DNA of 64,000 nucleotides from NCBI RefSeq assembly GCF_018448885.1, contig NZ_RCWB01000019.1, forward strand, positions 4,188-68,187, written 5' to 3'. Both the position numbers and the translations under genes were made by a program. Below, piece by piece: positions 46,416 through 59,102 of the stretch; position 1 is the first letter of the stretch; each line of letters starts with the position of its first letter. The notes under the pieces are model-generated. The model was not told the DNA's origin. It made no database searches and saw only the letters and a list, made by a program, of their open reading frames with translations. This stretch comes from Photorhabdus caribbeanensis (GTDB taxonomy: Bacteria; Pseudomonadota; Gammaproteobacteria; Enterobacterales; Enterobacteriaceae).

Positions 46416-46489
46416 ATAACAGCTATTTACTGCTAAACACTTAACTACCAACAGCGTAATGCATCACCGCAGCTCTTGCACGCAAATAA

Positions 46490-46566
<77 letters not shown>

Positions 46567-46587
46567 TTAACGCCGTTTCGGGTGGGG

Positions 46588-46616
46588 ATAGTACGGATTT
46601 AATGATCTACTGTCCA
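46588..46616 (-). promoter_or_regulatory. Sigma70 promoter of the tRNA operon
   Basis: Minus-strand -35 TGGACA (46616-46611) and -10 TACTAT (46593-46588) are separated by exactly 17 bp. A GC-rich discriminator (CCCCACCCG) follows, the mark of stringently controlled stable-RNA promoters. Confidence 0.8.
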
Positions 46617-46723
46617 GCGCTTTTTTAAAGAAATGATGCGTTTGATTACACCTTGTTCATTTCGTAGATAAAGCCAGCTCTGAATTTCCCTACTCACTAC
46701 CACCGTGATAGTAAACCAGTCGA

Positions 46724-48100
46724 TCAAGCTTTGAGTTTTTTACCGTTAAAAAGCTTCACCAACCAATAAATCAGCGACACCATCAACAAAAATCCCCCAC
46801 CTACCAGCAATGAGAAACGGGTATCCGGGTTAATTGCCATACCTATCAACACACAACATAAAAATGCCAATGTCAGGTAATTTACATAGGGGAACAGGAT
46901 AGATTTAAAACCATGTTGTTTCAGTGCTTGTTGATGATACTGACGAAAACGCAATTGGCTCATCAGAATAACAAACCACGGTACCATTCCTGGCAACACA
47001 CTGGCACTATAAACATAAACAAAAACCGCCTGCGGATTTGGGATCAAGTAATTCAAACTAGAGCCCACAATCAAACACAAGATAGTGATAGCAATACCAA
47101 TTACCGGTACCCCATTCTTTGACAATTTAGTCAGTGATGAAGGTAGCTGACGGTTTTGCGCCAACGCATAAAGCATCCGCCCACCACTGTACATACCACT
47201 GTTACAACCGGAAAGCGCAGCCGTCAATACAACAAAGTTAATCACGGCTGCCGCCGAGGTGATCCCGACTTTGGTAAATGTCATGACAAATGGGCTGCCC
47301 TGTGAACCCACTTCCGTCCACGGAAATAACGTCACTACAATAAAGATAGCACCCACGTAGAAAATCAGGATACGCCAGAGAATATTGTTAATCGCTTTTT
47401 TCAATGTCACCTGAGGGTTCTTCGCTTCCCCCGCAGTGATACCAACCAACTCCACACCCTGATAAGATGCAACCACAATACAGAGCGCAAACAAGAACCC
47501 TTGCCAATTACCCGCAAAGAAACCACCATGCGCAGTCAGATTATCCAATCCAATAGGCTGCCATTGATTACCAATACCGAAAAATATTAATCCCAAGCCA
47601 ATCAGGATCATGACGATAATTGTAGTCACCTTAATCATCGCAAACCAAAATTCCAGCTCACCATAAAGACGTACCGCCGCAAGGTTAGCCAAGGCGACTA
47701 ATGCCACCGCAATCAATGCCGATACCCACTGAGGAAGTTCAGGGAACCAAAACTCAGCATAAACCCCGATAGCCGTTATTTCTGATATGCCTACCGCCAC
47801 CCACATAAACCAATAGCCCCAAGCGGTGAGGCATCCCCAGAATGGGCTGAGATATTTATGTCCAAAAGAGGCGAAAGAACCCGTGACAGGTTCAAGGAAC
47901 AGCATTTCTCCCATTGATCGCATAATGAAAAAAACAAAAATTCCGGCAATAATATAAGCCAGCAAAACGGAAGGACCAGCCCACTTCAATGTGCTGGCCG
48001 AGCCCATAAACAGACCGACACCAATTGTGCCGCCTAATGCGATCAGCTCTATATGACGGGCTTCTAAACCCCGTTGCAAGCTATGTTGTTGATCTGCCAT
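46724..48100 (-). CDS. thrP: Amino-acid permease ThrP/YifK
   Basis: A 458-aa APC-superfamily permease with twelve membrane segments; the E. coli protein takes up threonine and serine. It starts [20 protein letters not shown], the APC signature, followed by [30 protein letters not shown] and [19 protein letters not shown]. The start is the ATG at 48100 preceded by AGGGA; 18 more codons are open upstream without support. It lies between the tRNA operon and wecG, as in E. coli. Confidence 0.92.
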   Translation of the reverse strand: MADQQHSLQRGLEARHIELIALGGTIGVGLFMGSASTLKWAGPSVLLAYIIAGIFVFFIMRSMGEMLFLEPVTGSFASFGHKYLSPFWGCLTAWGYWFMWVAVGISEITAIGVYAEFWFPELPQWVSALIAVALVALANLAAVRLYGELEFWFAMIKVTTIIVMILIGLGLIFFGIGNQWQPIGLDNLTAHGGFFAGNWQGFLFALCIVVASYQGVELVGITAGEAKNPQVTLKKAINNILWRILIFYVGAIFIVVTLFPWTEVGSQGSPFVMTFTKVGITSAAAVINFVVLTAALSGCNSGMYSGGRMLYALAQNRQLPSSLTKLSKNGVPVIGIAITILCLIVGSSLNYLIPNPQAVFVYVYSASVLPGMVPWFVILMSQLRFRQYHQQALKQHGFKSILFPYVNYLTLAFLCCVLIGMAINPDTRFSLLVGGGFLLMVSLIYWLVKLFNGKKLKA

Positions 48101-48201
48101 AAATTCCCTGTCCATTGTTATATTGTTGTAATGTGTAGTAATAAAAACATACAAGACTGATTTTAATCAGCCATAAAAAGGTCAGGGATCAAAACACGTT
48201 T

Positions 48202-48216
48202 TTCCACTGAGTGGAA
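48202..48216. terminator. Possible terminator hairpin between wecG and thrP
   Basis: TTCCAC (48202-48207) pairs with GTGGAA (48211-48216), with T and A runs on the outer sides. It lies about 145 bp past the wecG stop and could end the ECA transcript. Small stem, so only tentative. Confidence 0.35.
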
Positions 48217-48359
48217 TAAAAAATTATCCAATAATTAACTACAAATAGTGAAAATCCGGCAGGATCAAACTGTTAGATAAATATTGTGGAATAAATTCAT
48301 TGTACCGATTGACGAAAGTATCGCCTGACGAAAATTTACACGACAGACAAGAAGCAGAT

Positions 48360-49097
48360 TTACAGACGACCACTGTAATAATATCCAATAAATTTCAATA
48401 GCTTAAACTGGCGACGAATACGACTTGGTTGTGATAACAGGCGATAAAGCCATTCAAGCCCCAAATTCTGCCATGCTTTTGGCGCACGTTTTACATGGCC
48501 GGTAAATACGTCATAAGTACCGCCAACCCCCATATACAACGCATCCGAATGAATTTTCCGACAGTCACGCATAAAAATTTCTTGTTTAGGCGATCCCATT
48601 GCAACTGTCACAATCGCCGCACCGCTGGCATGAATCCGTTCAAAAACAGTATTACGTTCTTCTGGCGTGAAATAACCGTTCTGGCTGCCAACAATATTGA
48701 CGCCCCACTGAGCCCGCAGTTTACTTTCCGTCTGTTCCAATATCTCTGGTTTACCTCCAACCAGAAAAATAGGCGTGCCTTCTTTACCGGCACGCTCCAT
48801 GATGGCTTCCCATAAATCAGCACCCGCTACACGAGAAACTTTAGCATCAGGGTATTTACGGCGAATAGCACGTACAATGCTGATACCATCAGCATACAGA
48901 TATTCTGCATCACTCAGTAGTGTACTTAAAGCATGGTCTTCCTCCGCCGTCAGCACTTTTTCCGCATTAATCGCAACCAGAGTACCCGTCTTTACCTGTC
49001 CCCGTTGAAAAATATGGTCAAGAAAGTGCGCCATATCGCGGAAGCCCCAAATATTCAAACCACGAATACTGTATTTAGGAATATTGTTTAGCTCCAT
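48360..49097 (-). CDS. wecG: UDP-ManNAcA transferase, lipid II (ECA) synthesis
   Basis: A 245-aa WecG/TagA/CpsF-family glycosyltransferase that adds ManNAcA to GlcNAc-PP-undecaprenol on the inner face of the membrane. Landmarks are [32 protein letters not shown] and [14 protein letters not shown]. The start overlaps the wzyE end by 10 bp. Last gene of the ECA cluster. Confidence 0.95.
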   Translation of the reverse strand: MELNNIPKYSIRGLNIWGFRDMAHFLDHIFQRGQVKTGTLVAINAEKVLTAEEDHALSTLLSDAEYLYADGISIVRAIRRKYPDAKVSRVAGADLWEAIMERAGKEGTPIFLVGGKPEILEQTESKLRAQWGVNIVGSQNGYFTPEERNTVFERIHASGAAIVTVAMGSPKQEIFMRDCRKIHSDALYMGVGGTYDVFTGHVKRAPKAWQNLGLEWLYRLLSQPSRIRRQFKLLKFIGYYYSGRL

Positions 49098-50467
49098 TTT
49101 CTTTCCTCACATTGCAGCGGACGTTTTTGTGATACAACCAGGTTACTAGCCAGATACCTTTTAATCAGCCCCGCGCTCTCAAATAACCAGTACAACAACT
49201 TAGCAATTACCAGACATAAGCCAAAAATAATACAGAAAAACACCACACGGGAAACAAATGAATCCACTCCTTCGCGAGCTAACACAATCATGTTGAAGAT
49301 CGCGCCAAAGCAAAATGCCTGCAAGATAGCGGCCTTATAACGATTAGTCTCCTGTTTCCCTAATTCATAAATCCAGTCAAACCACTTAATTATCAATCCA
49401 ACAACAATCGCACCAACCGGAATAAATAGCACGCCCCCCATCACAACTAGAGAACCTATCAGAGTTGGAGAAATTGCCAGACCAGAGTGGTTATCCAGTA
49501 CTTCCCAAGTAAAATAATTCGCAGAATTCAACACAGCATCAGGGCGTCCTGGCCAAAGCCAGCTTGGAATAAAGACATAGAAATCACGGATAATAGGCGC
49601 TAACCCCTGAAACTCAATTTTGTCGTAATTATTCAGCAGTAACGCAAGATTTTCCCACGGTGAGAAAGTATCCCTTGTCAGGTAGAGAAAAGTATAAAAC
49701 GCTTCTGCACCACTGACATCCAAACTATAACGTTTGAGTGCCAACCAAAACATGCCAACAATCCCTATTGCACCCGCCGTTACCAACATCCACAAGGTTA
49801 TCCAGCCACGCACAATGCCAATAAACAGAAACAACGCGAACGCAATGATAATATTAGCCCGTGTTCCACCAACAATGACATAAGTCAGTATCCCAAAAGC
49901 CACTGTGCTCATCAGAAAAAACAGCCAGCGTAACTGGGTCGGCTTCAAGAAATAAACCACTAACATGGCAGGAATAAAGAAGTAAAAGAACCGCTTTAGG
50001 GCAACACCGGAAACCTGACTGGAAAAAATTTGACTGTACGACTGTAATTTAAACAGTAGAAAACCGTTTTGCATAAAGAACAGCCCCACTGTCACCACCG
50101 CAACTGATGCCAGTAGTAACCATGTAAAGTTAGTTTCTACCCGGTTCATGGTAAATACCGGTGCTTTAGGCTGCATAGACGGCTTTCTTAGCCGGGTTTT
50201 ATAACTGACGTAATAAATACCATAAAAACAGGTCGAAGCCAGTAGAGCGTGTAGTAAGGCATCTACAGGCACCACTTCAACATCAAATTGGAAAACCAGC
50301 AAACACGTCAGTGGAAAGCCAAAATAGAATGTCAGCAGATAAAGCAATGAGAAGAATATATTAAAATTAAAACGTACACGCCGGAATTCCTGATAGGTCA
50401 ACGTCAGGATGAAAACCAGCGATATCAGGTAAACAGCAAATAATCCGCCAACCTGCGTTAAAGTCAT
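49088..50467 (-). CDS. wzyE: ECA polysaccharide polymerase
   Basis: A 459-aa membrane protein with about eleven to twelve segments that polymerises ECA repeat units on the periplasmic face. It has the large periplasmic loop with [20 protein letters not shown] and [20 protein letters not shown] typical of WzyE. The start shares bases with the wecF stop. Confidence 0.95.
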   Translation of the reverse strand: MTLTQVGGLFAVYLISLVFILTLTYQEFRRVRFNFNIFFSLLYLLTFYFGFPLTCLLVFQFDVEVVPVDALLHALLASTCFYGIYYVSYKTRLRKPSMQPKAPVFTMNRVETNFTWLLLASVAVVTVGLFFMQNGFLLFKLQSYSQIFSSQVSGVALKRFFYFFIPAMLVVYFLKPTQLRWLFFLMSTVAFGILTYVIVGGTRANIIIAFALFLFIGIVRGWITLWMLVTAGAIGIVGMFWLALKRYSLDVSGAEAFYTFLYLTRDTFSPWENLALLLNNYDKIEFQGLAPIIRDFYVFIPSWLWPGRPDAVLNSANYFTWEVLDNHSGLAISPTLIGSLVVMGGVLFIPVGAIVVGLIIKWFDWIYELGKQETNRYKAAILQAFCFGAIFNMIVLAREGVDSFVSRVVFFCIIFGLCLVIAKLLYWLFESAGLIKRYLASNLVVSQKRPLQCEERKWS

Positions 50468-51549
50468 TACTGCTCTCCCGCCGCTTTTGCCAGCGCCTGC
50501 CGCCAGCCATCAATAAAGTTCGGGCTAAAGAAAGCTATCTTATTTCTATCCAAGGAGAGCATCTGCCGTTGTGCTTCCGCAATCAGTTGGCTATCTAAAG
50601 GATCTCCAGAGAAAAATACCGGCACTTGCTGTTCTGTCAAATCCTGCCAAAAAAGATTCTGACGACTGAGTACAAATGGCACACCAAATTGTATCAACAG
50701 ACAAATTGTTCCAATTCCCTGCTGGCGATTAAACATGAAATACCCTAAATCACAACGGCGCAGTAATGCCAGATAATCATCAAACGCCATATTTTGCTTA
50801 ATAATGTTCAAATGTTCTGGCCGGAACAGCGATAAAGCAGCCTGTTCAACCTGATTAATATAAACCTGATTGTTTTCAGGATAACCCATTGGGATAATGA
50901 TTCGCACCTTATCGCCAAACTGCTGATGAATAGTTTTCAATGCCGTAATATGGCGGTTCGATCGATCACCAGAATTCCCCAACAAAATTGTCATCTTGCC
51001 ATCTTTAACAGGCACTCTTTCTGCAATTGTCAAAGCAGGTTCCATTCTGGTTGGAAAATAGAGCAATGATGTCGGTACATTTGGATGACGCTGGGAATAA
51101 AAATAGAGATCTCCACGAACCGCAAACACATGCCCTACCCGGCGCTGTGCCAGGCGACGCAAGAAATAGAATAGACGGAATTTTAACTGACTGGAGTCTT
51201 CATACAGATCAGCTCCCCAGGCATGCCACCAAAACTGATTACGTTTGATTTTTCCTGACAACAGCGCCAACCACAAACTCACATTAAATTGGCCGTGAAA
51301 AAAAAACCGACAATCTCTATCTGAACAGGCTTGAGCAATAACAGCCTGCGCCAGAGATTTTTTACTGTCGAAGAATGCCATATCCAATGCCGGACAATCA
51401 TCCAATAAAGCGCGATTCCTAGTCACCACCATAAATTTCGGTTTGGCTAAAAAACCAATTTCTTGTGCTAAGACGTCATTAAAAAAGCGCAATACTGTTC
51501 GATTGTGATGTGGAATATCAGATCCCAAAACGTGAATTAGGGTTGTCAT
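50467..51549 (-). CDS. wecF: TDP-Fuc4NAc:lipid II transferase
   Basis: A 360-aa GT56-family glycosyltransferase that adds Fuc4NAc to complete the ECA trisaccharide-lipid. It starts [27 protein letters not shown] and [16 protein letters not shown] are conserved sites. It overlaps wzxE by the ATGA arrangement (51546-51549). Confidence 0.94.
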   Translation of the reverse strand: MTTLIHVLGSDIPHHNRTVLRFFNDVLAQEIGFLAKPKFMVVTRNRALLDDCPALDMAFFDSKKSLAQAVIAQACSDRDCRFFFHGQFNVSLWLALLSGKIKRNQFWWHAWGADLYEDSSQLKFRLFYFLRRLAQRRVGHVFAVRGDLYFYSQRHPNVPTSLLYFPTRMEPALTIAERVPVKDGKMTILLGNSGDRSNRHITALKTIHQQFGDKVRIIIPMGYPENNQVYINQVEQAALSLFRPEHLNIIKQNMAFDDYLALLRRCDLGYFMFNRQQGIGTICLLIQFGVPFVLSRQNLFWQDLTEQQVPVFFSGDPLDSQLIAEAQRQMLSLDRNKIAFFSPNFIDGWRQALAKAAGEQ

Positions 51550-52796
51550 GCTCGCCTACGATAAATAAGAAATGCACCACAACAAAAGGTGAAATAAATA
51601 ATGTAAGTTGCCATATAGGCTTGCGCTGCACCTAACGCTCCGTTTACAGGGATAAGCCAGTGGGCAAAACCAGTAAGCAGTAAAAACTGACTAACTTCTG
51701 TCAACACATAAAAACGCAACGCAGCCTTGGCAATCACCAGATAGCCAAAAACATAAGCGCCCACTTTCAGAACATCACCCACCAACTGCCAGGCAAATAA
51801 ATCACGCATAGCAGTAAATTTGTCAGAAAACAGTAACCAAATGGCAAAATCACGCAGCAGCCATACAGTAAAACTTACAACAGCCACCGCAGGCAAAACA
51901 AATTTCAGCGCCTTAATTATCTCATTTGATATTTCGCTCTTACCCTGCAATCGTGAAAGCGTTGGCAACAGATAAACAGTAAAAGATGCTGTGATAAATT
52001 GCAGGTAAGCATCGGAAATACTGCTTACACCTTGCCAGATACCCACATCGTGCCAACTATAATGCGCTGCCAGCAGATTTCGCATCATAATGTAGGCAAC
52101 CGGTAAAGTAATAGAAGTCAGCAGAGCCATAAGGGTAAATTTGCCAAGCTGACCAGCCAGTACCTTATCCCACATGGGCTTAAAACTTGAAATAGATACC
52201 GCTTTGAGACGCCAAACCATCAATCCCGCGGGAAATATAATTAATGCAGGCACTAAAGCCAAACCCGCCAAAGCGCCTTCATACCCACCAAGGAAAAAAC
52301 AGAGATAATAGGCCATCACGCCAATCACGCTACCTAAAATAATCGCCAACGCATTCCTCTGGGCATCTCGGTATCCTTTCAAAATAGCCAAGAAATAGTT
52401 GGCAAAAGCAATCCCCATTTGAATAAAGGCGAGTGCTTGCACAACGGGCTCATAATCTTGATGACCAAATAACCCAATACTGATAGCACCGCTAAACAGC
52501 AAAAAAATTACCGCCAACAGCGTGGAAAACCCAAGGATAATGGCAGAAGATGTTCCCAGTACCGCACGCAATCTTTCCGGCTGCTGTTGATATTCAGCTA
52601 CATATTTAGTCACGCCATTAAAAATACCAGCGCCAGCCAACACCCCAAGCACAGTGATAAGTTGACGGAAATTACCCGCCTGCCCAACCCCACTGGGGCC
52701 AAAAGCAACCGCCAGTAATTTAACGATCAAAAGCCCCACACCGATTTTTATCAGCGTGGAGCCCGCAGTCCATATTGATGCTTTAGCTAACGACAT
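51546..52796 (-). CDS. wzxE: ECA lipid III flippase
   Basis: A 416-aa polysaccharide flippase with about twelve membrane segments that moves ECA lipid III across the inner membrane. The start at 52796 ([19 protein letters not shown]) is one base after the wecE stop and gives the same length as E. coli; twelve more open codons upstream lie inside wec[21 protein letters not shown] and [20 protein letters not shown] are family landmarks. Confidence 0.94.
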   Translation of the reverse strand: MSLAKASIWTAGSTLIKIGVGLLIVKLLAVAFGPSGVGQAGNFRQLITVLGVLAGAGIFNGVTKYVAEYQQQPERLRAVLGTSSAIILGFSTLLAVIFLLFSGAISIGLFGHQDYEPVVQALAFIQMGIAFANYFLAILKGYRDAQRNALAIILGSVIGVMAYYLCFFLGGYEGALAGLALVPALIIFPAGLMVWRLKAVSISSFKPMWDKVLAGQLGKFTLMALLTSITLPVAYIMMRNLLAAHYSWHDVGIWQGVSSISDAYLQFITASFTVYLLPTLSRLQGKSEISNEIIKALKFVLPAVAVVSFTVWLLRDFAIWLLFSDKFTAMRDLFAWQLVGDVLKVGAYVFGYLVIAKAALRFYVLTEVSQFLLLTGFAHWLIPVNGALGAAQAYMATYIIYFTFCCGAFLIYRRRA

Positions 52797-52797
52797 A

Positions 52798-53928
52798 TCA
52801 GGCGAAGTATTCCCGAATATGTTTGATGACAATCTGCTGTTCAGCGTCTGTTATGTTGTAAAACATCGGTAAACGCACCAGACGATCACTTTCGCAGGTA
52901 GTAAAATGATCTTCCCCTTGGAAGCGGCCAAATTTTTCACCACCGGGGCTGGTGTGCAGAGAAACATAATGGAATACCGTTAGCACACCAGCGTCTTTCA
53001 TATAACTATTGAATGCTGAACGTTCTTCAACATCTTTCAGCTTGATATAGAACATATGAGCATTATGCTCCAACCCTTCCGGTATGACAGGCAATGTCAA
53101 GAGATCAGCATCAGCCAGCGGTTTTAATGCTTGATAATAGGTATTCCACAAGGCAAGGCGACGCTCATTGATTTTCTCAGCCTCTTCTAATTGTGCCCAT
53201 AAATAAGCAGCCTGAAGCTCCGACATCAGATAACTCGAACCGATATCGCGCCAAGTATATTTATCAACTTGGCCACGGAAAAACTGGCTACGATTAGTCC
53301 CTTTTTCGCGAACAATTTCTGCACGGGAAATCAGTGATTGATCATTGATAAGCGCAGCACCACCTTCACCACCAGAAGAGTAGTTTTTTGTTTCGTGGAA
53401 ACTATAGCAACCAATGTGTCCGATAGTTCCCAGTGCACGCCCTTTATAAGTAGACATTACCCCCTGCGCAGCATCTTCCACGACAAACAGGTTATATTTC
53501 TCTGCCAGAGCCATAATGGTATCCATTTCACAGGCCACACCGGCGTAATGCACCGGAACAATCACGCGTGTTTTAGCTGTAATTGCTGCTTCGATTTTGG
53601 TTTCATCAATATTCATGGTATCCGGGCGAATATCCACGAATACAATGGTTGCTCCACGCAGCACAAACGCGTTAGAACTGGAAACGAAAGTGAAGCTCGA
53701 CATAATAACTTCATCACCGGGTTGGATATTCAGCAAAATAGCCGCCATTTCCAGTGCAGCGGTACAGGATGGTGTTAATAGAACTTTCGGACAATTGAAA
53801 TGTTGTTCCATCCACTCTTCACAACGTTTGGTGAAACCACCATCCCCGCAAAGCTTACCGCTCTCCATTGCTTGCTTCATGTAATCTAATTCAGTGCCAA
53901 CTACTGGTGGTTTGTTAAATGGAATCAT
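52798..53928 (-). CDS. wecE: TDP-4-keto-6-deoxy-D-glucose transaminase
   Basis: A 376-aa PLP-dependent DegT/DnrJ/EryC1 aminotransferase that makes TDP-Fuc4N. The PLP lysine lies in SFHETKNYSSGGEGG (about 181). EDAAQG and LTPSCTAALEMAA are cofactor sites. I chose the ATG at 53928 (MIPFNKPPVVGTE) with a strong AGGGGATGA upstream, matching the E. coli length; the longer frame runs back into wecD. Confidence 0.95.
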   Translation of the reverse strand: MIPFNKPPVVGTELDYMKQAMESGKLCGDGGFTKRCEEWMEQHFNCPKVLLTPSCTAALEMAAILLNIQPGDEVIMSSFTFVSSSNAFVLRGATIVFVDIRPDTMNIDETKIEAAITAKTRVIVPVHYAGVACEMDTIMALAEKYNLFVVEDAAQGVMSTYKGRALGTIGHIGCYSFHETKNYSSGGEGGAALINDQSLISRAEIVREKGTNRSQFFRGQVDKYTWRDIGSSYLMSELQAAYLWAQLEEAEKINERRLALWNTYYQALKPLADADLLTLPVIPEGLEHNAHMFYIKLKDVEERSAFNSYMKDAGVLTVFHYVSLHTSPGGEKFGRFQGEDHFTTCESDRLVRLPMFYNITDAEQQIVIKHIREYFA

Positions 53929-53929
53929 T

Positions 53930-54640
53930 TCATCCCCTATATAACCAATACGCGGTGCTTTCAACAAACGCACCACTGCGTGTATAAAGGCGCAAAGCAG
54001 CGATGTTGCTGGTTTGTGTCGCAATCCTTAACTGCCGTATTTGGTGGCGTTGACACCACTGCTGCGCCGCCAACATCAATTTTGAGCCAATACCACAACC
54101 AATATTTTCTGGGAATACGGCCAACAAACCCATACGAGCCTCTCCAGCCCCAATATCTCGTAAAGTAACAAATCCTGCGGGTTGTCCACTATCTCCGTTT
54201 ACCAGTAAACATTGATGATCAAATGTCCCCAATACCGCTTTTTCAACCCAAGTCGCGTAAAAACGACCACTATCCTGTGGTTGATACCACGGGGTTCGAA
54301 AACGACTTAAAGGAAATACGTTGGAAGCCACCTCTTTCAACATCGGGATATCCCGCCGCTCAGCCGAAAGTAGATTACTTTCAGAATTGTCTTTAGCATT
54401 TTCTATGCCAATCATTAAGGAAAAGTCGACTTCCCCTTCCACTAGCGAAAAGCCCAACGCGGATAAGCCATCAATAAGATCCAATCGCTGCGCAGGTACT
54501 TTAGCTTGCACTAAAGCATACTGATCTAACTGAGATGAGGTTAGCAGATCGGCATCAGGCGTGAAATCAAGGCGAGCGGTGGACAACCCAAAATAATGGC
54601 TATCCCACTCTAATGGTTCAATATTGGCGCGCACGGACAT
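53930..54640 (-). CDS. wecD: TDP-fucosamine acetyltransferase
   Basis: A 236-aa GNAT enzyme that acetylates TDP-Fuc4N to TDP-Fuc4NAc. [34 protein letters not shown] and [10 protein letters not shown] are conserved with E. coli WecD. The acetyl-CoA motif region is [12 protein letters not shown] and the protein ends [12 protein letters not shown] chose the ATG at 54640 ([13 protein letters not shown]), which overlaps rffH by 23 bp; nine more codons are open upstream. Confidence 0.92.
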   Translation of the reverse strand: MSVRANIEPLEWDSHYFGLSTARLDFTPDADLLTSSQLDQYALVQAKVPAQRLDLIDGLSALGFSLVEGEVDFSLMIGIENAKDNSESNLLSAERRDIPMLKEVASNVFPLSRFRTPWYQPQDSGRFYATWVEKAVLGTFDHQCLLVNGDSGQPAGFVTLRDIGAGEARMGLLAVFPENIGCGIGSKLMLAAQQWCQRHQIRQLRIATQTSNIAALRLYTRSGAFVESTAYWLYRG

Positions 54641-55499
54641 GGAGCAGATCCAGCAGATATTGGCCATAGCCAGTTTTTGACAAGGATTTTACTGTTTCTC
54701 TTAACTGTGCATCATCCAGCCAACCATTACGCCAGGCGATCTCTTCAAGACAGGCGATTTTAAAACCTTGACGCTTCTCAACGGTCTGCACAAAAGTACT
54801 GGCTTCAATCAAGCTGTCATGAGTGCCAGTATCCAACCAAGCAAAACCACGCCCTAACAACTCAATGTTTAGTTCGCCACGTTCCAAATACATCTGGTTA
54901 ATACTGGTAATCTCTAGTTCACCTCTGGCAGAAGGCTTAACCTGCTTAGCAAAATCTACTACTTGATTATCGTAGAAATAGAGACCTGTTACCGCCCAGT
55001 TGGATTTTGGCTTTTCTGGTTTTTCCTCAATAGAAAGAACGCGGAACGCGTCATCAAATTCCACCACCCCAAATCGCTCAGGATCCATCACTTGATAACC
55101 AAAAACAGTCGCCCCTTTTCCACGAGAAACAACATTTCTCAGTTTTGGACTGAACCCTTGTCCAAAGTAAATATTGTCTCCCAATACCAAGCAGCAAGAC
55201 CCGCCGTTGATGAACTCCTCACCAATCAAAAATGCCTGAGCTAAACCATCCGGTGATGGCTGTTCTTTATAGCTTAAGTGAATACCAAACCTGTCGCCAT
55301 CACCTAACAGCCGACGGAAAGAAGGTAAATCTTCTGGTGTAGAAATAATCAGAACATCACGTATCCCTGCCAACATGAGTACTGACAAAGGATAGTAAAT
55401 CATTGGTTTATCATAAATTGGCAGTAATTGTTTGGAAACACCCTGTGTTATCGGATGCAACCGGGTTCCTGATCCACCTGCCAGAATGATCCCTTTCAT
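54618..55499 (-). CDS. rffH: Glucose-1-phosphate thymidylyltransferase (ECA)
   Basis: A 293-aa RmlA-type enzyme that makes TDP-glucose for Fuc4NAc. [20 protein letters not shown] is the nucleotide-binding signature, with [19 protein letters not shown] and [10 protein letters not shown] following. The ATG at 55499 (MKGIILAGG) with GGGGGC upstream gives the E. coli length; seven more open codons lie upstream. Confidence 0.95.
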   Translation of the reverse strand: MKGIILAGGSGTRLHPITQGVSKQLLPIYDKPMIYYPLSVLMLAGIRDVLIISTPEDLPSFRRLLGDGDRFGIHLSYKEQPSPDGLAQAFLIGEEFINGGSCCLVLGDNIYFGQGFSPKLRNVVSRGKGATVFGYQVMDPERFGVVEFDDAFRVLSIEEKPEKPKSNWAVTGLYFYDNQVVDFAKQVKPSARGELEITSINQMYLERGELNIELLGRGFAWLDTGTHDSLIEASTFVQTVEKRQGFKIACLEEIAWRNGWLDDAQLRETVKSLSKTGYGQYLLDLLHVRARQY

Positions 55500-55520
55500 A
55501 TTTACTGCCCCCATCGTCAT

Positions 55521-56591
55521 TCAGTTTTTACCTAATCCAAGGCGTTCACCGGCATAAGAGCCGTCTTGAACTTTACGCCACCAGTTTTCATTTTCCAAAT
55601 ACCATTGAACTGTTTTACGAATACCTGATTCAAATGTCTCTTGAGGTCTCCAGCCTAGCTCACGCTCAACTTTAGCTGCATCAATGGCATAACGCATATC
55701 ATGGCCGGGGCGATCCGCAACATAAGTAATCAAGTCTCGATAATACGCAATGCCTGCGGGTTTCTCAGGACAAAATTCTTCCAGAAGTTCACAAATTGCA
55801 CAAACCACATCAATATTTTTGCGTTCATTATGACCGCCAATATTGTAGGTTTTGCCCGGTTCAGCTTTTGTCACAACCAAATAGAGCGCTCTGGCATGGT
55901 CTTCCACATACAGCCAATCGCGAATTTGTTTCCCTTCACCATATACCGGTAAAGATTTTCCTGCTAATGCATTTAAGATCATCAGTGGGATCAGTTTTTC
56001 CGGGAAATGGTAAGGACCATAGTTATTTGAACAATTGGTGATAATGACCGGTAAACCATAAGTCCGATGCCATGCTCTTACCAAATGATCGCTGGATGCT
56101 TTAGACGCCGAATATGGGCTACTTGGCGCATAAGGTGTTGTTTCGGTAAAGAAGCCCTCTTCACCATGTAAATCACCATACACTTCATCTGTTGAAATGT
56201 GGTGAAAACGGAAAACAGCCTGTTTCTCTTCACTGAGTTTCTGCCAGAAAGCACGCGCAGTTTCCAACAAAGTATAAGTACCCACAATGTTGGTTTCGAT
56301 AAATGCCGCAGGGCCATCAATAGAGCGATCCACATGGCTTTCTGCCGCCAAATGCATCACACAATCCGGCTGATATTGTTCAAAGACTCGATCCAGCGCT
56401 CCACGTTGACAGATATCAACCTGTTCAAACGCATAACGAGGGCTATCAGCAGCCGGGGCAAGAGACGCCAGATTACCGGCATAAGTCAGGCTATCAACCA
56501 CAACCACGCTGTCTTCTGTATTGTTAATGATATGCCGCACAACCGCGGAGCCAATAAAACCTGCACCACCTGTGATTAGAATACGTCTCAA
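55521..56591 (-). CDS. rffG: dTDP-glucose 4,6-dehydratase (ECA)
   Basis: A 356-aa SDR-family dehydratase. [14 protein letters not shown] binds [14 protein letters not shown] carries the active-site Thr-Asp-Glu, and [10 protein letters not shown] holds the catalytic Tyr and Lys. I chose the TTG at 56591, seven bases after AGGAG and overlapping the wecC stop (TTGA). It gives [11 protein letters not shown], as in E. coli. The ATG ten codons upstream would add a non-conserved tail inside wecC. Confidence 0.93.
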   Translation of the reverse strand: MRRILITGGAGFIGSAVVRHIINNTEDSVVVVDSLTYAGNLASLAPAADSPRYAFEQVDICQRGALDRVFEQYQPDCVMHLAAESHVDRSIDGPAAFIETNIVGTYTLLETARAFWQKLSEEKQAVFRFHHISTDEVYGDLHGEEGFFTETTPYAPSSPYSASKASSDHLVRAWHRTYGLPVIITNCSNNYGPYHFPEKLIPLMILNALAGKSLPVYGEGKQIRDWLYVEDHARALYLVVTKAEPGKTYNIGGHNERKNIDVVCAICELLEEFCPEKPAGIAYYRDLITYVADRPGHDMRYAIDAAKVERELGWRPQETFESGIRKTVQWYLENENWWRKVQDGSYAGERLGLGKN

Positions 56592-57865
56592 CGCCAGACT
56601 CCTTTTGTATCCACAATCCACTTCTGTTTAATTTCATGACTGTTTACAGCTTTAAACTGATGATGATCCACCAGCATCAACAGGATATCTGCTTCTTCCA
56701 GCGCCTTTTCCAGATTAACTAATCGAGTTATTTCCTTCAAGGAAGCAGGTAATTCATGAACATGAGGTTCCACCGCCAGCGTTTCACCTGCATGCCATTG
56801 CGCAATCATACCGGTGATATGTGCCGCTGGACTCTCACGCAAATCGTCAATATTTGGTTTAAATGCCAAACCAAAACAGGCAATTTTCACTTCGCTTGCG
56901 CGTTTTCCACTTTCAGCCAAACAATCCGCAACAGCCGCTTTTACTTGATCCACAACCCACAATGGTTTGTCATCATTAACCATACGTGCTGTATGAATAA
57001 GACGTGATTGTTTTGGGTTTTGAGAAACAATGAACCACGGATCAACAGCAATACAATGACCACCCACACCAGGGCCGGGTTGGAGAATATTTACGCGCGG
57101 GTGACGATTTGCCAAACTGATCAGTTCCCACACGTTGATACCTTGATCAGCACAAATCAAGGAAAGTTCGTTGGCGAATGCAATGTTTACATCTCGGAAA
57201 CTGTTTTCTGTCAGCTTACACATTTCTGCCGTTCTTGCATTAGTGACAACACATTCACCTTCAAGGAAAATTTTATACAGCTCGCTAGCTCTGGCCGAAG
57301 ATTTTGACGTCATACCGCCAACAACGCGGTCATTCTTAATTAATTCAACCATAACTTGTCCTGGCAGCACACGTTCAGGACAGTAAGCGATATCAATATC
57401 GGACTCTTCTCCAACCTGTTGTGGAAAAGTTAAATCAGGACGCGCTGCTGCCAGCCATTCTGCCATCTGCTCCGTCGCGCCTACTGGCGAGGTAGATTCC
57501 AAAATAACCAGATCACCTTTTTTCAGCACCGGCGCCACCGATTCGGCTGCGGAACGGACGTATGTCATATCCGGCTCATGATCGTCTTTAAAAGGCGTCG
57601 GAACAGCTATCAAAAAAGCATCTGCTGGCAACGGAGCAGTCACAGCTTTCAGGTAACTGCCTTCTACGGCAACTTTCACCACTTTGTCTAGATCCGGTTC
57701 TACAATATGAATTGCACCACGGTTGATGGTGTCTACTGCATACTGATTAACATCCACGCCAATGACTTTCTTATTGCGGGATGCAAACGCCGCCGCCGTT
57801 GGCAAACCAATATAACCAAGACCAATAACAGAAATAGTTTCAAAGCTCACAGTGTCAAAGCTCAT
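56588..57865 (-). CDS. wecC: UDP-N-acetyl-D-mannosamine dehydrogenase
   Basis: A 425-aa UDP-sugar dehydrogenase that oxidises UDP-ManNAc to UDP-ManNAcA. The NAD site is [14 protein letters not shown] near 14, with [15 protein letters not shown] and the catalytic Cys in [15 protein letters not shown] (about 266-270). The start region is a 15-bp direct duplication, so both an ATG (57865, 425 aa) and a GTG (57850, 420 aa, the E. coli length) fit. Confidence 0.94.
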   Translation of the reverse strand: MSFDTVSFETISVIGLGYIGLPTAAAFASRNKKVIGVDVNQYAVDTINRGAIHIVEPDLDKVVKVAVEGSYLKAVTAPLPADAFLIAVPTPFKDDHEPDMTYVRSAAESVAPVLKKGDLVILESTSPVGATEQMAEWLAAARPDLTFPQQVGEESDIDIAYCPERVLPGQVMVELIKNDRVVGGMTSKSSARASELYKIFLEGECVVTNARTAEMCKLTENSFRDVNIAFANELSLICADQGINVWELISLANRHPRVNILQPGPGVGGHCIAVDPWFIVSQNPKQSRLIHTARMVNDDKPLWVVDQVKAAVADCLAESGKRASEVKIACFGLAFKPNIDDLRESPAAHITGMIAQWHAGETLAVEPHVHELPASLKEITRLVNLEKALEEADILLMLVDHHQFKAVNSHEIKQKWIVDTKGVWR

Positions 57866-57869
57866 AGTG

Positions 57870-58991
57870 TCACCTGATTTTTTTCAAAGCGTCGAGAATA
57901 CGTTGACAGGCATCGCCATCCCCGTAAGGATTATGAGCGCGGCTCATTTGCTGATAGGCGGCATCGTCCGTCAACAATCGAGTCACCTCTTCCACGATAG
58001 TTTTTGTTTCTGTCCCTACCAGACGTACCGTTCCAGCATCAACCGCCTCTGGCCGCTCAGTAGTGTTACGCATTACTAATACCGGTTTTCCTAAAGAAGG
58101 CGCTTCTTCTTGAATGCCACCAGAATCGGTCAGGATCATATAGGCATGGTTCATTAGATAAACAAATGGCAAATAATCCTGGGGTTCAATGAGAATAACA
58201 TTATCAATATTATGCAAAATGCGCTTTACTGGCTCATTAACATTCGGGTTTAGATGAACCGGATAGACGACTTGCACATCTGGATGAGCGCGGGCTATCT
58301 GTGCCAAAGCTTCACAAATTCGCTCAAATCCGCCACCAAAACTTTCACGACGATGCCCCGTCACCAGAATCATTTTTTTATTAGTATCAATAAACGGGTA
58401 GTGCTTCGCTAGCTTACTTCGCATAGCCTCATCATTCATTATTCGATCACGTACCCACAGCAACGCATCAATCACTGTATTTCCGGTAACAAAAACCCGA
58501 CTATCTGCAATGGATTCTTTCAATAAATTATTGTGGGAATTTTCTGTCGGAGCAAAATGATACATTGCCAGATGCCCAGCAATCTTACGGTTTGCCTCTT
58601 CCGGCCAAGGAGAATAGAGATCACCCGTTCTTAATCCAGCTTCAATGTGACCAACAGGGATACGTTGATAGAACGCAGCCAAACTGGTTGCCATTGTCGT
58701 TGTCGTATCTCCGTGAACCAATACAACATCAGGCTTAAATTCTGCTAAAACGGGCTTCAATCCTGCCAAAATACGACAGGTAATATCTGTTAGATCTTGC
58801 CCTGATTTCATAATATTGAGATCAAAATCGGGCGTGATCTCAAAAAGGTGTAACACCTGATCCAACATTTCCCGATGTTGGGCGGTGACACATACTTTCG
58901 CTTCGAAGGCTTCATCCCTTGCCAATGCGTGTACTAGCGGAGCCATCTTAATAGCCTCCGGCCGAGTACCAAACACAGTCAACACTTTCAC
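57870..58991 (-). CDS. wecB: UDP-N-acetylglucosamine 2-epimerase (non-hydrolysing)
   Basis: A 373-aa enzyme that makes UDP-ManNAc. [14 protein letters not shown] near the start, [34 protein letters not shown] and [15 protein letters not shown] are hallmark sites. I chose the GTG at 58991 ([13 protein letters not shown]); the ATG 14 codons upstream would add a tail not found in E. coli. Stop lies just before the wecC start. Confidence 0.93.
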   Translation of the reverse strand: MKVLTVFGTRPEAIKMAPLVHALARDEAFEAKVCVTAQHREMLDQVLHLFEITPDFDLNIMKSGQDLTDITCRILAGLKPVLAEFKPDVVLVHGDTTTTMATSLAAFYQRIPVGHIEAGLRTGDLYSPWPEEANRKIAGHLAMYHFAPTENSHNNLLKESIADSRVFVTGNTVIDALLWVRDRIMNDEAMRSKLAKHYPFIDTNKKMILVTGHRRESFGGGFERICEALAQIARAHPDVQVVYPVHLNPNVNEPVKRILHNIDNVILIEPQDYLPFVYLMNHAYMILTDSGGIQEEAPSLGKPVLVMRNTTERPEAVDAGTVRLVGTETKTIVEEVTRLLTDDAAYQQMSRAHNPYGDGDACQRILDALKKIR

Positions 58992-59102
58992 AGTGACTCT
59001 CTTATAGTCAGTAACTTGCAGATTTTCCTGCAAACAATACTCTGAATGCTATTTACTCTTGCTACTAGAGTTGCAGAAAATATCCCTCAGAAGTAGTTAT
59101 TC

